A stretch of DNA of 64,000 bases from Geojedonia litorea (lineage in GTDB: Bacteria > Bacteroidota > Bacteroidia > Flavobacteriales > Flavobacteriaceae). The stretch spans positions 1,054,001-1,118,000 of the forward strand of contig NZ_JBHSGP010000014.1 of assembly GCF_042654525.1 (NCBI RefSeq), given 5' to 3'. Below the pieces are notes generated by a model. That model saw only the letters and a program-made list of their open reading frames with translations, did not search any database and was not told where the DNA came from. This document shows, in pieces, positions 23,695 through 33,289 of this stretch. A program made the translations under genes and the position numbers. The stretch's first letter is position 1. Every line of letters starts with the position of its first letter.

Positions 23695-26600
23695 ATGGAC
23701 TTGTTTTACAGTAATATATTAATGCTTTTGTTCCAATGTACGACCATTGCCATATTGATATTAGTATTATTCAGACTGCGATTTATTTTTGGTACAGGTT
23801 TATTGTGGATTACCCTAGGAGTTTTTCAATTTTTGCAAGTGTTTATGTCTGGAGCGCTAATTATAGAAGTAGCCCCAGAAATCACCATCTCTTCTGGCTC
23901 CATGGTATTATTTACTGGAAGTTTATTTGCGATCATCCTCGTATACATTTGTGACGGTATCATTGAAGCTAAAAATCTTATTTATGCTATTCTAGGAGCG
24001 AATTTAGTTTTAACCTTCTTATTATTATTGTGTTGGTTGTCGTTTGGGGGCGTAGGCTCAAATAATGTTTATAATTTGCCTTCTCATTTTTATATTCAAA
24101 ACATTGGTTTTCTTTTATATGGAACTTTAGTTTTAGTTGTAGACTTTTTCATCTTGATCTTCATTTTTGAATTCATATCAAAATATATCAACTCCATTTA
24201 TTTTAGAGTATTGCTTACCATGACAATTGTGCTTTGTTTGGACGCTATTTTGTTTACACTAGGGTTTTTTGCAGGAGACCACAATTTTCAGACGATTTTA
24301 ATTTCAGGAATCGTATTTAAAACACTCTCGGTAATAGTTTATTCTAGTTTATTCACCATGTATTTGACGTACATTGAGCCAAATTTCAAAAAGGGCAATG
24401 ATTCGGGCCTTTCTATTTTAAAAATTTTCAAATCTTTAACCTATTTAAAAAGATATGAAGATGTGGTTGTGGAGTTGCAATCTGAAAGGGACCATACTTT
24501 CAAGTTAGAGCATACAATTAATAACATTTCTGATGGTTTTGTGTCTTTAGATACAAATTGGTGTTATACTTATGCGAATGAAAAAACAGGAGAAATAACC
24601 GGTAAAAAACCAGGGAGTTTAATAGGCAAGCATATTTGGACTGAGTTTCCTGATACAGTAAATCTTCCTTTTTATAAAGCCTACCATGAAGCTGTAGAGA
24701 CACAACAAAATATTACAATTCAAGATTTTTACGAACCAACACAAAGGTGGGTAGAACATAAGCTTTATCCGTCTCCTGAAGGTTTAGCTGTCTATTTTTC
24801 AGACATCACAGAACTTAAGAATGCTCAAGATAATGTGAGTAAGGCAAAGGAATTTTCTGAAGCGCTTATAGCCTCGTTGAGATCTGGGTTAGTAGTGATG
24901 AACATAGATGGCGAAATCATTGACGCTAATCCATCATTCTGCAAAATCACAAAATTCACAAAAGAGGAATTATTAGGCAGAAAAGCACCATTTCCGTTTT
25001 GGCCTCCTGAATCATATGAAGCAATACAAGAGTGCTTGAAAAAAACGCTGCAAGGTGAAGTAGGGAATTTTGAATTTTTGTTTTTACGCAAAGATGGAGA
25101 ACGTTTTCCAGCTGCTCTTGCGACCTCATCAATTAGGGATAGCCGTGGTAATCTTACCGCTTTTTTTGTTACTATAGATGATATTACTGATCGTAAAAAA
25201 GCAGAAGAACAATTAATATTAAGTGAAAATTTATTTAGACGATTAACTTCTAATGCCCCCGTGGCCATATTTCAAATCGATAAAAAAGGGGCTTGTAATT
25301 ATGTGAACGAGGAATGGGTAAAATATGCAGGCAGATCGTTTAATGAAGCTATGGGTTTTGGGTGGGCAAACGCAATTCATTCTGAAGATAGAGAAAGAGT
25401 TTTACAAGAATGGGAAGAATCTATGCGTACTGGAGAAAATTTCAATTCAGAATTCAGATTTCAGCACACAAATAACCAAATCACTTGGCTTTCTGCCAAA
25501 GCGGTTGGCCTACATGATTCAAAAAATAACTTGTACGGTTATATTGGAATGGCCTTGGATATCACAGAACGGAAAAATGCTGAAAAGCTTTTAATTGAGA
25601 GTAAAGAATACCTCGATAATATTATTAACAATATTGGAGATCCTGTATTTGTAAAAGATGATAAAAGTCGTTTTCTTATAGCTAATAATGCGTTTTATAA
25701 ATTATTTAATCGTACAAAAGAAGAAATAATTGGTAATAGGTTTGCCGACGATGTCCCTAAAGAAAAAAGAGAACACTATTTAAAGGTTGATCGTAAAGTA
25801 ATATCTAAAGGGATTGAGTATGTTAATGAAGATTCTATGATTAATGCCAAAGGTGAAGTGCAATTTATCTCTAGCAAAAAAACCAGATTTATTGACGAAA
25901 ATGGCCATAAATTCCTAATTGGAGTAATTAGAGATATTACCGACCTTAAAAAAGTTGAAATCGAACTTGAAAAACATCAAAAAAACTTAGAAGAATTAAT
26001 TGAAATTAGAACTTTTGAACTAGAAGAAGAAAAGAAAAAAGCACAATCTGCCGATGTAATGAAGTCTGCTTTTTTAGCAACTATGTCTCATGAATTAAGA
26101 ACACCTATGAACTCCATAATTGGATTTACGGGTATTCTTTTAAAAGAGTTTGCTGGACCTTTAAATGAAGAACAAAAAAAGCAGCTTACAATGGTCAAAA
26201 ATAGCGGACAGCATTTGTTAAATTTAATTAATGACATTCTGGACATCTCTAAAATTGAAGCAGGTAAATTAAAAGTCTCTAAACACACATTTAATTATAT
26301 ATTAACATTAGAAAGTACAATAGCGTTTATATTGCCTCAAGCACATAAAAAAGGCCTTCAGATCAGCACAGAATGTTCTGAAACTAAAATCATCGTTAAT
26401 AGTGATGAAAGGCGTGTTGAGCAAGTATTATTGAATTTAATTTCTAATGCTATTAAATTTTCAGATCAAGGCAGCATAAAAGTTAACGTAAAAGTTGAAG
26501 ATAAGTTTATACTAACCCAGGTCATAGATCAAGGAATTGGTATTAGCCAAGAAGAACAAGCTAAATTATTTTTGCCTTTTATTCAATTAAACCATGGCCT

Positions 26601-26733
26601 AGCCAGAAGACATGAAGGTACTGGTCTTGGTCTCTCAATTTGCAAAAATATAATAGAGAAATTAGGAGGAACTATTGAAGTGAAAAGTAAAAAAGGCATA
26701 GGCAGTAATTTTACATTTAAATTGCCCATATAA
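23695..26733 (+). CDS. Membrane multi-PAS sensor histidine kinase
   Basis: A 1012-aa kinase. Residues 1-230 contain about seven hydrophobic segments, with a central IIEVAPEITISSGSMVLFTG-type stretch that looks like the VUT/queuosine-precursor transporter-like sensor module seen in some kinases (tentative). Four PAS domains follow at about 265-370, 385-500, 510-625 and 638-752, then a coiled coil, a HisKA domain with the phospho-acceptor His799 in SHELRTPMNS, and an HATPase domain with N, G1 and G2 boxes (NLISNAIKFS, DQGIGIS, GTGLGLS). There is no receiver domain. A response regulator follows 80 bp downstream, and its PAS4 is very similar to PAS1 of the sigma-54 activator at 27188, so the two proteins probably evolved together and may sense related signals. 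Confidence 0.9.
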   Translation: MDLFYSNILMLLFQCTTIAILILVLFRLRFIFGTGLLWITLGVFQFLQVFMSGALIIEVAPEITISSGSMVLFTGSLFAIILVYICDGIIEAKNLIYAILGANLVLTFLLLLCWLSFGGVGSNNVYNLPSHFYIQNIGFLLYGTLVLVVDFFILIFIFEFISKYINSIYFRVLLTMTIVLCLDAILFTLGFFAGDHNFQTILISGIVFKTLSVIVYSSLFTMYLTYIEPNFKKGNDSGLSILKIFKSLTYLKRYEDVVVELQSERDHTFKLEHTINNISDGFVSLDTNWCYTYANEKTGEITGKKPGSLIGKHIWTEFPDTVNLPFYKAYHEAVETQQNITIQDFYEPTQRWVEHKLYPSPEGLAVYFSDITELKNAQDNVSKAKEFSEALIASLRSGLVVMNIDGEIIDANPSFCKITKFTKEELLGRKAPFPFWPPESYEAIQECLKKTLQGEVGNFEFLFLRKDGERFPAALATSSIRDSRGNLTAFFVTIDDITDRKKAEEQLILSENLFRRLTSNAPVAIFQIDKKGACNYVNEEWVKYAGRSFNEAMGFGWANAIHSEDRERVLQEWEESMRTGENFNSEFRFQHTNNQITWLSAKAVGLHDSKNNLYGYIGMALDITERKNAEKLLIESKEYLDNIINNIGDPVFVKDDKSRFLIANNAFYKLFNRTKEEIIGNRFADDVPKEKREHYLKVDRKVISKGIEYVNEDSMINAKGEVQFISSKKTRFIDENGHKFLIGVIRDITDLKKVEIELEKHQKNLEELIEIRTFELEEEKKKAQSADVMKSAFLATMSHELRTPMNSIIGFTGILLKEFAGPLNEEQKKQLTMVKNSGQHLLNLINDILDISKIEAGKLKVSKHTFNYILTLESTIAFILPQAHKKGLQISTECSETKIIVNSDERRVEQVLLNLISNAIKFSDQGSIKVNVKVEDKFILTQVIDQGIGISQEEQAKLFLPFIQLNHGLARRHEGTGLGLSICKNIIEKLGGTIEVKSKKGIGSNFTFKLPI

Positions 26734-26813
26734 CAAGATGTCCAAAATAAATATGTAACAATATTAACTAATCTTATCAAAAAATTTAAAACCTAAAACA
26801 CAATTTTAGAGAT

Positions 26814-27191
26814 ATGAAACCTAGCGTTTTAATAATTGAGGATAATGAACAAAACATGTATATGTTGTCGTATTTGCTTGAGCAAAGTAATTATAATATA
26901 ATTCAAGCGTATAATGGAGAAGATGGAATACGACTGGCTTGCGACAAGCAACCAGAAGTTATTTTGTTAGATATCCAACTACCAGACATGGACGGCTATG
27001 AAATTTGTAATAAATTAAGTTTTGATGGCTTATCCAAAAAAACCATAATTATTGCAGTGACGTCGTATGCCATGGGTGGTGATAAAGAAAGAGCATTTGA
27101 AGCTGGGGCAGATGGATACATTGAAAAGCCAATTAATCCTGAAACTTTTGTATCTCAAATGGAGCAGATCATTAATAACAAGCGAAAATGA
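26814..27191 (+). CDS. Single-domain response regulator
   Basis: A 125-aa stand-alone receiver. The acidic pair is in LIIEDNEQN, the phospho-acceptor is Asp53 in LLLDIQLPDMDG, followed by the switch Thr in AVTSYA and the Lys in YIEKPIN. It has no output domain and resembles DivK-type relays. It sits 80 bp after the membrane kinase gene and its stop overlaps the start of the sigma-54 activator (ATGA). It may shuttle phosphate from the kinase to a partner, which is inference. Confidence 0.92.
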   Translation: MKPSVLIIEDNEQNMYMLSYLLEQSNYNIIQAYNGEDGIRLACDKQPEVILLDIQLPDMDGYEICNKLSFDGLSKKTIIIAVTSYAMGGDKERAFEAGADGYIEKPINPETFVSQMEQIINNKRK

Positions 27192-30100
27192 CCAAAAGAA
27201 CAATTCTAATAGTAGATGATACTTACGAAAATTTATACCTGCTTAGAGTTATTCTGGAGGAAGCTGGCTATACGGTGATTGAAGCCAACAATGGAAGCGA
27301 AGGCTTAAATAAACTTTACAAAAACAATAATGTAGATCTGATTATTTCAGACATATTAATGCCTGTAATGGATGGTTTCATGTTCTGTCAGGCATGTAAA
27401 AACGAAAAATTATTTAAAAACATCCCATTTGTTTTTTACACTTCTACCTATACAGAGAAATTAGATGAAGATTTTGCTCTAAAGCTTGGTGCAAATCAAT
27501 TTTTAAGAAAACCAATTAATCACGAAGAGGTCATACTAACAGTTAAAACTATTTTTAATGTTGGAAATAAACCAATAATAAAGTCTAATAAAGAAGCGCT
27601 TAAAACAGAAGATGTATTTAAGTTATACAACGAACGCCTCATTAATAAATTAGAACAAAAAAGTATTGATCTAGAAAAAGAGATATTTATACGTTTAAGG
27701 TCTGAAGAGCGCTTATTGGCTAGTGAGCGTTACCTAGAAAATATTATTAACAATATTGGTGATCCTTTTTTTGTAAAAGATGACCATAGTCGTTTACTAT
27801 TGGTAAATGATGCCTTTTGTGCCCTTTTTGGACGTTCAAAAGATGATGTTATTGGTAAAACCCTCGCTGAAGATGTAGCTCCAGAAGAACAGGAGAGCTT
27901 TTTAAAAATTGATAAAGAAGTAATTGCAACGGGAGTAGAAAACATCAATGAAGAAACATTAACCGTAAGAGGTGGAGAAACACGAATTGTTTCTACAAAA
28001 AAAACCAGATTTGTAGACAATGAGGGCAATAGATTCCTGATAGGCCTCATTAGGGATATTACCGAGAGGAAAAAGGCTGAAGAAAAAATTCGTGAAAGTG
28101 AATTTAATTTAAGACAATCTCAAATTGTTGCCAATATTGGCTCTTATACCTTTGATTTTAAAACAATGACCTGGACAAGCTCTGATGTTTTAGATAAAAT
28201 ATTAGGTATTGATGACACAGTTGATAGAACTATTGAAGGTTGGATGAACCTAGTTCACCCCAATGATCGAGAGTTTATTCTAAATTATTTTGAAAATAAC
28301 GTTATAAAAAACCGCGAAAAATTTGATAAAGAGTATCGCATAGTAAGACCATCAGATCATAAAACATATTGGATGCATGGTTTAGGAGAATTGGTATTTG
28401 ACGATTCGGGTGCTCTATTAAAAATGATAGGGACAACTCAAGATATTACCGAGCGTAAAAAAGCCCATGATAAACTACTTGAAAGTGAATATAATTTAAG
28501 GCAATCTCAAATTGTTGCCAACATTGGATCGTATGTGCTAGATTTAAATCTCATGACTTGGACGAGTTCTGAAGTCTTGGATAGCATTTTTGGAATTGAT
28601 GAGTCCTTTGAGAGAACTATTGAGGGTTGGGTGAGTCTTATTCATCCAGAAGACCGAGAAATAATGTTAGACCATTTTCAAAATAACGTTCTAAAAAATC
28701 ATGAAAAATTTAATAAAGAGTATCGCATTTTAAGACCAAGTGATAATAAAACACTTTGGTTACATGGTTTAGGAGAGTTGGTGTTTGATGACGCTAAAAA
28801 CCCAATAAAAATGATTGGGACTATTCAAGATATTACGGAACGTAAAAAATCTGAAATTGAATTAAAACTAGCAAAAGCCTTTACAGACAAACTCATTATG
28901 TCTATGCAAGAAGGTTTAATTATTGTTGACCTTAAAGGTAAAATAATAATGGTTAATGATTCAACTTGTAAAATGTTAGAGTACTCAAAAGAAGAACTCA
29001 TTGGGCTCGAATTACCTTACCCATTCGCTAAAATGGAAGATTTGGAAAAAATTTCCAAGACTAAACAAGAAATCTCAATAGGAGAGACGCCAACTGCTCA
29101 ATTTGAATTCATCAGAAAAAGCGGGAAGAAATTTCAGGCTTCGTTTTTAACAGGGAATATTAAAAACGATCAAGGCGAAGTTATTGCACTGTTTGCCACT
29201 ATGAAAGATGTTTCAGAAGAATTAAAGGTTAAACATGCTTTAGAAGAAATTGCTGAAAAATCAACTCTAAAAAAGAATGCCATTATGCAATTGTCTGGCC
29301 TTGTAGGTACAGATTATAAAAACGCATTAAAACAAATTACATCCGTATCTGCTAAAACCTTAAATGTAGCCCGAGTTAGTGTTTGGAAATTTAGTGAAGA
29401 TAGATCAGAGATTATATGCGAACAATTATATAATTTAAAAACAGGCGAATTTGAAAGTGGATTAATGATTAGTAATAAAGATAATATTAAATATTTTGAA
29501 GCGCTAGCTAAAACAAAAACAATAAGTGTTGATGATGCAGTAAAGAATGATATCACTAAAGGTTTTGCTAAAGATTATTTAATCCCCTACGGCATTACGT
29601 CAATGCTAGATGTCTTTATACAAGGAGAGAAAAATAGCTATGGGATTATTTGTTTTGAACATATTGGTCCAATACGAAAATGGGCTTCTGACGAGGAACA
29701 ATTTGCATCTTCAATTGCAAATGTTGTTTCCTTAATGGTTGAAAGTTTAGTACGAAAATCAGCCGAGCAGAAATTAATTAGTACCAATAAAGAATTAGTC
29801 ACGGCTAATGAAGAACTCGAAAAATTGAGAAATCAATTAGAAGATGAAAATGTGTATTTGAGAAATGAAATCGATTTGGTGTTTAATTATGAAGAAATGG
29901 TTTACGGCAGTGAGGTATTTAGCCATATCTTGACAGATGCCGAAAAAGTAGCGGTTACCAGTGCCACAGTTTTGTTGTTGGGAGAGTCTGGTACAGGAAA
30001 GGAATTACTCGCTAGAGCCATACATAATATTAGTGACCGAAAACATAAACCCTTAATCAAGGTCAACTGTGCTGCCATTCCCCGTGAACTTATAGAAAGT

Positions 30101-30826
30101 GAATTATTTGGCCATGTCAAAGGCGCATTTACAGGTGCCACCAATGATAAAATAGGTAAAGCTGAACTGGCTGATGGAGGCACCTTGTTTTTAGACGAAA
30201 TAGGAGAGCTACCTTTGGATATGCAACCAAAATTGTTGCGATTTCTTCAGGAAGGGGAAATTGAAAAGGTAGGAAGTTCTAAGTCGCTAAAAGTTGATGT
30301 GAGAATTATTGCAGCAACCAATAAGGAACTTAAAACAGAAGTCAAAGAAAAGCGTTTTAGGGAAGATTTATTTTTTAGATTAAACGTATTTCCAATAAGT
30401 GTTCCTCCATTACGCCAACGAAGGGAAGATATTCCATTGTTGGTAGAACATTTTGCAAATAAGTTTAGTAAGGCTTATGGTAAGGACGTAACTCATATCT
30501 CTGATAAGGCCATGCAAGAAATGCTTCGTTATGATTGGCCTGGAAATATTCGCGAACTAGAAAACTTAATTGAGCGGGCTGTGATACTATCTAATAATAA
30601 GTTTTTGGTTTTGCCTGATTTTGATTCCTCCATTAACGAGAAAGAACGACTTATTTCTTCAACCAATATTACTTTAAATGATGTTCAGCGTGCCCATATC
30701 ATCAAAGTACTGCGAAAATGCAATTGGAAAATAGATGGAGCGACAGGAGCCGCTGTTTTATTAGATATGAAACCTAGTACCTTGCGCGACCGTATGAAAA
30801 AGTTGGGTGTGCAAAAGCCTAATTAA
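27188..30826 (+). CDS. REC-PAS(4)-GAF-AAA+-Fis sigma-54-dependent transcriptional activator
   Basis: A 1212-aa regulator with an unusually long sensory front end. The receiver is at 1-125 with Asp55 as acceptor. PAS domains lie at about 182-293, 302-430, 431-560 and 565-680, a GAF domain at about 690-860, and a short coiled coil follows. The AAA+ domain (about 905-1140) has Walker A GESGTGKE, the sigma-54-contacting GAFTGA loop, Walker B LFLDEIGE and the arginine-finger region. A Fis-type HTH closes the protein (about 1165-1212). PAS2 and PAS3 are a near-identical tandem duplication. It should activate sigma-54 RNA polymerase in response to phosphorylation plus a ligand or redox signal. Two matched palindromes and a sigma-54-like promoter follow its stop codon. 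Confidence 0.93.
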   Translation: MTKRTILIVDDTYENLYLLRVILEEAGYTVIEANNGSEGLNKLYKNNNVDLIISDILMPVMDGFMFCQACKNEKLFKNIPFVFYTSTYTEKLDEDFALKLGANQFLRKPINHEEVILTVKTIFNVGNKPIIKSNKEALKTEDVFKLYNERLINKLEQKSIDLEKEIFIRLRSEERLLASERYLENIINNIGDPFFVKDDHSRLLLVNDAFCALFGRSKDDVIGKTLAEDVAPEEQESFLKIDKEVIATGVENINEETLTVRGGETRIVSTKKTRFVDNEGNRFLIGLIRDITERKKAEEKIRESEFNLRQSQIVANIGSYTFDFKTMTWTSSDVLDKILGIDDTVDRTIEGWMNLVHPNDREFILNYFENNVIKNREKFDKEYRIVRPSDHKTYWMHGLGELVFDDSGALLKMIGTTQDITERKKAHDKLLESEYNLRQSQIVANIGSYVLDLNLMTWTSSEVLDSIFGIDESFERTIEGWVSLIHPEDREIMLDHFQNNVLKNHEKFNKEYRILRPSDNKTLWLHGLGELVFDDAKNPIKMIGTIQDITERKKSEIELKLAKAFTDKLIMSMQEGLIIVDLKGKIIMVNDSTCKMLEYSKEELIGLELPYPFAKMEDLEKISKTKQEISIGETPTAQFEFIRKSGKKFQASFLTGNIKNDQGEVIALFATMKDVSEELKVKHALEEIAEKSTLKKNAIMQLSGLVGTDYKNALKQITSVSAKTLNVARVSVWKFSEDRSEIICEQLYNLKTGEFESGLMISNKDNIKYFEALAKTKTISVDDAVKNDITKGFAKDYLIPYGITSMLDVFIQGEKNSYGIICFEHIGPIRKWASDEEQFASSIANVVSLMVESLVRKSAEQKLISTNKELVTANEELEKLRNQLEDENVYLRNEIDLVFNYEEMVYGSEVFSHILTDAEKVAVTSATVLLLGESGTGKELLARAIHNISDRKHKPLIKVNCAAIPRELIESELFGHVKGAFTGATNDKIGKAELADGGTLFLDEIGELPLDMQPKLLRFLQEGEIEKVGSSKSLKVDVRIIAATNKELKTEVKEKRFREDLFFRLNVFPISVPPLRQRREDIPLLVEHFANKFSKAYGKDVTHISDKAMQEMLRYDWPGNIRELENLIERAVILSNNKFLVLPDFDSSINEKERLISSTNITLNDVQRAHIIKVLRKCNWKIDGATGAAVLLDMKPSTLRDRMKKLGVQKPN
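28091..28864 (+). repeat. Tandem in-frame duplication encoding two PAS domains
   Basis: Two consecutive 387-bp (129-codon) units encode PAS2 and PAS3 of the sigma-54 activator. Both begin with an ESE(F/Y)NLRQSQIVANIGSY segment and end with DITERKK. DNA similarity is still high at the start of each unit, pointing to a fairly recent duplication. Confidence 0.85.
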
Positions 30827-30830
30827 AAGT

Positions 30831-30884
30831 CACGGTATATCGTGAAAAATTAAAATACTACAATTTGTTTTACGGATTACCGTG
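30831..30884. promoter_or_regulatory. Two matched palindromic sites, candidate activator binding sites (UAS)
   Basis: CACGG-TATA-TCGTG (30831-30844) and TACGG-ATTA-CCGTG (30871-30884) share the form YACGG-W4-YCGTG. Their centres are exactly 40 bp apart, close to four helical turns. They lie just after the sigma-54 activator gene and about 90-145 bp upstream of a sigma-54-like promoter, the normal distance for enhancer sites of such activators. Confidence 0.6.
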
Positions 30885-30951
30885 GATAAACATTCTTACA
30901 CTATCCTGTTCGTAAGTTTATAAACATATTGACAATCAATCAGTTATTGTC

Positions 30952-31446
30952 ATGTATGTATTCAAAAATCTTTTTTGGCATAGCTATTGGCTATTTAAAT
31001 TGCAACCAAATTTCATATTGTTGGAAATTCAAGTAAAAGAGATTTTAAAAATAGATACGGCCCAATTATGGGTTAATCAAGGCGTTTTGTTTTTCAAATT
31101 TGATTACACCAATCAATTTGGAAAGTTAGATATAGGGACAGTCAAAAAATTTGAAACTGCTGTCATTTCATTAACTCAAGGTGTTCCAATGCCTTTTTTA
31201 ATTGATACAAGAAATACGCGTGGATCTTTTACCTCCAGAGCAGCAAAACTCTTCGCACATAGCAGCTACTTTAAAAAAGTACGAATATGTGAAGCTTTTG
31301 TCGTGAACTCGATCAATACTGAACTCTTAATAAACTCCTATAAAAGAATATACGAACCCGTCACACCATTTTTGATTTTTGATGATATTGAAAATGCAAT
31401 AGACTATTGTGTAGAAGCTAAAAAAAGATATGATGCAGACAATTAA
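30952..31446 (+). CDS. Small STAS/SEC14-like protein of unknown function
   Basis: A protein of up to 164 aa without a signal peptide. The core, from about residue 33, alternates strands and helices (LWVNQGVLFFKFD..., PFLIDTRNTRGSFTSRAAKLFA, RICEAFVVNSINTELLINSYK), suggesting a small alpha/beta STAS- or SEC14-like domain of the type found next to signalling genes. The first 23 residues are Trp/Phe-rich and look unlike the rest. TTG codons at 31018 or 31021 are plausible true starts, which would place the sigma-54-like sequence upstream of the gene. It overlaps the next kinase gene by 17 bp, so the two are co-expressed. Confidence 0.65.
   Translation: MYVFKNLFWHSYWLFKLQPNFILLEIQVKEILKIDTAQLWVNQGVLFFKFDYTNQFGKLDIGTVKKFETAVISLTQGVPMPFLIDTRNTRGSFTSRAAKLFAHSSYFKKVRICEAFVVNSINTELLINSYKRIYEPVTPFLIFDDIENAIDYCVEAKKRYDADN
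30975..30991 (+). promoter_or_regulatory. Candidate sigma-54 promoter (-24/-12)
   Basis: TTGGCATA-GCTA-TTGGC fits the -24/-12 consensus TTGGCACG-N4-TTGCW in the -24 element and the spacing, but has GG in place of GC at -12. It lies inside the first codons of the longest reading frame of the next gene, so if real the protein starts further downstream. Confidence 0.4.
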
Positions 31447-33289
31447 TCCTAACATACTAGCTACAACTGAAGCATTTGATGTCCTCAAAATGATCAAAAG
31501 CAATGTGATTTTGCTTTCTACCGATCCCATGGGACGCATTGTTTATGCTAACCAAAAATATTGCGACTTGATGGAAACTACTGAAGTGCGACTTATTGGA
31601 GAATCTGCGACCTTGTTTGAATCAGAACTTCATACAGATCCTCTTTACAAAGACCTTTGGCAAACTATTAAGAGTGGGAATGTTTGGAAAGGCGTGCTGT
31701 GCACAAATTCGTTGAAAGGTAATACGCACTGGTTAGATACTACTATAATGCCAACAATGGATAGTCATGGAGCAATTGAGAAATACGTTTCAATGTTTGT
31801 TGATATTACCGAATGTTATGAGAAAAACAAAAAAATAGCCGACCAAGAAAGCAAACTTAGAACCTTTGCTGAAAGCATTCCAAATATTATTTTATCTATT
31901 GATAGGTTTGGAAGGATCCTAAACGTCAATTTAGGAATTGGCAATCTGGAAATTGAAGAAGTGATAGGCACCTATTTGTATGATTATATCAATCCTAGCG
32001 ATCACAGAATGGTTAAACGAGTCATCAAGTCTGTATTTAGGGAGGGAATTATAGGTCAATATGAAACCTCAGATATAGACTCGCAGGGGAACAAAATGTA
32101 TTATATCTCTCAAATTGGTCCAGTTTTCAATGAATTCGAAAAAGTAGCGTCGGCTACCATTTCTACCCAAAATGTCACAAAACTAAACAAAGTTAAGGCA
32201 GAGTTACGTGAAAATGAAGCCAAGTTTAGTGCTATTTTTAAATCGATGAATTTTGGAATCATAATCGTAACTGATGAAAAGGGTGTGATTATAGAGTGGA
32301 ATAAGGGTGCAACAAAAGCATTTGGATATACTGAACTTGAAATGTTAGGTAGCCCGTTGGCCAAAATCATATCAAAAAAATATATAAAGTCCAGTATCAA
32401 AGGTCTTGTTAATGCCGTGAAAGCACTTAATAAATCGAATTCTGGAGATCTATTGGAAATGAAAGGCCTTAAAAAAAATGGCGTTGAATTTCCGATTGAA
32501 TTAACCATAAGTAAGTGGGATAGCGGTAATAATAGATATTATTGTGCGATGATGCTCGATGTGTCTAAGAATAAAATTTTAGAAAGTAAGTTAGAACAAA
32601 AAAAGAAGGAATTAGAGTTGTTTTTATACCGTTCTGCACACGATCTTAAGGCTCCGTTTTCTTCAGCCGAAGGCCTAATCAATTTAATAAAACAGCACAC
32701 TACTAATAATGCGGTTGAGCAATTAGTTGAGATGCTTGAAACCACTCTAGAACGTGGAAAACTAATGGCTGATAATTTAGTGTTGGCTTCGGTAATGTCA
32801 TCAAAAGAAAAAACGATTGAGCCAATTGATTTTACGGCCATAATAAATGACACACTTAAAAGTCTGAAGGGAACTATAAATTTTGATAAAGTAGAGTTTG
32901 ATGCCAATATTAAGGTGACCGATACATTTTGTTCAGATATTGAATTGATGAATTCTTTATTTCAAAATTTAATCCAAAACGCTATTAAATATAGTTCTGT
33001 AGCTAAAGGGAAACAATCGTTTGTTAAAGTTGAAATTGCAACCGTACCCAAAGGCGTTGAAATTCGCATTAGTGATAATGGCCAAGGTATAGCCCCAAAC
33101 AATATCGATAAAATCTTTAATATGTATTACAGAGCAAATTCTTCAGGATTACCTGGCTCGGGATTAGGATTATACATCGTAAAAAATATTGTGCAAGATT
33201 TAGAAGGGCAAATTTCAGTAGAAAGTAAACTAAACAAGGGAACGTGTTTTGAAATAATGTTGCCAACGCAAAAAGAAAGTAAATTATGA
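31430..33289 (+). CDS. Soluble PAS sensor histidine kinase
   Basis: A 619-aa kinase with no clear membrane segment. Three PAS domains lie at about 20-130, 145-255 and 265-385. The HisKA domain has the acceptor His404 in AHDLKAPFSS, the HDLKxP subtype common in Bacteroidota. The HATPase domain has NLIQNAIKYSS, DNGQGIAP and GSGLGLYI. It overlaps the preceding small gene by 17 bp and the following response regulator gene by 4 bp (ATGA), so kinase and regulator are translationally coupled and very probably a cognate pair. Confidence 0.9.
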   Translation: MMQTINPNILATTEAFDVLKMIKSNVILLSTDPMGRIVYANQKYCDLMETTEVRLIGESATLFESELHTDPLYKDLWQTIKSGNVWKGVLCTNSLKGNTHWLDTTIMPTMDSHGAIEKYVSMFVDITECYEKNKKIADQESKLRTFAESIPNIILSIDRFGRILNVNLGIGNLEIEEVIGTYLYDYINPSDHRMVKRVIKSVFREGIIGQYETSDIDSQGNKMYYISQIGPVFNEFEKVASATISTQNVTKLNKVKAELRENEAKFSAIFKSMNFGIIIVTDEKGVIIEWNKGATKAFGYTELEMLGSPLAKIISKKYIKSSIKGLVNAVKALNKSNSGDLLEMKGLKKNGVEFPIELTISKWDSGNNRYYCAMMLDVSKNKILESKLEQKKKELELFLYRSAHDLKAPFSSAEGLINLIKQHTTNNAVEQLVEMLETTLERGKLMADNLVLASVMSSKEKTIEPIDFTAIINDTLKSLKGTINFDKVEFDANIKVTDTFCSDIELMNSLFQNLIQNAIKYSSVAKGKQSFVKVEIATVPKGVEIRISDNGQGIAPNNIDKIFNMYYRANSSGLPGSGLGLYIVKNIVQDLEGQISVESKLNKGTCFEIMLPTQKESKL

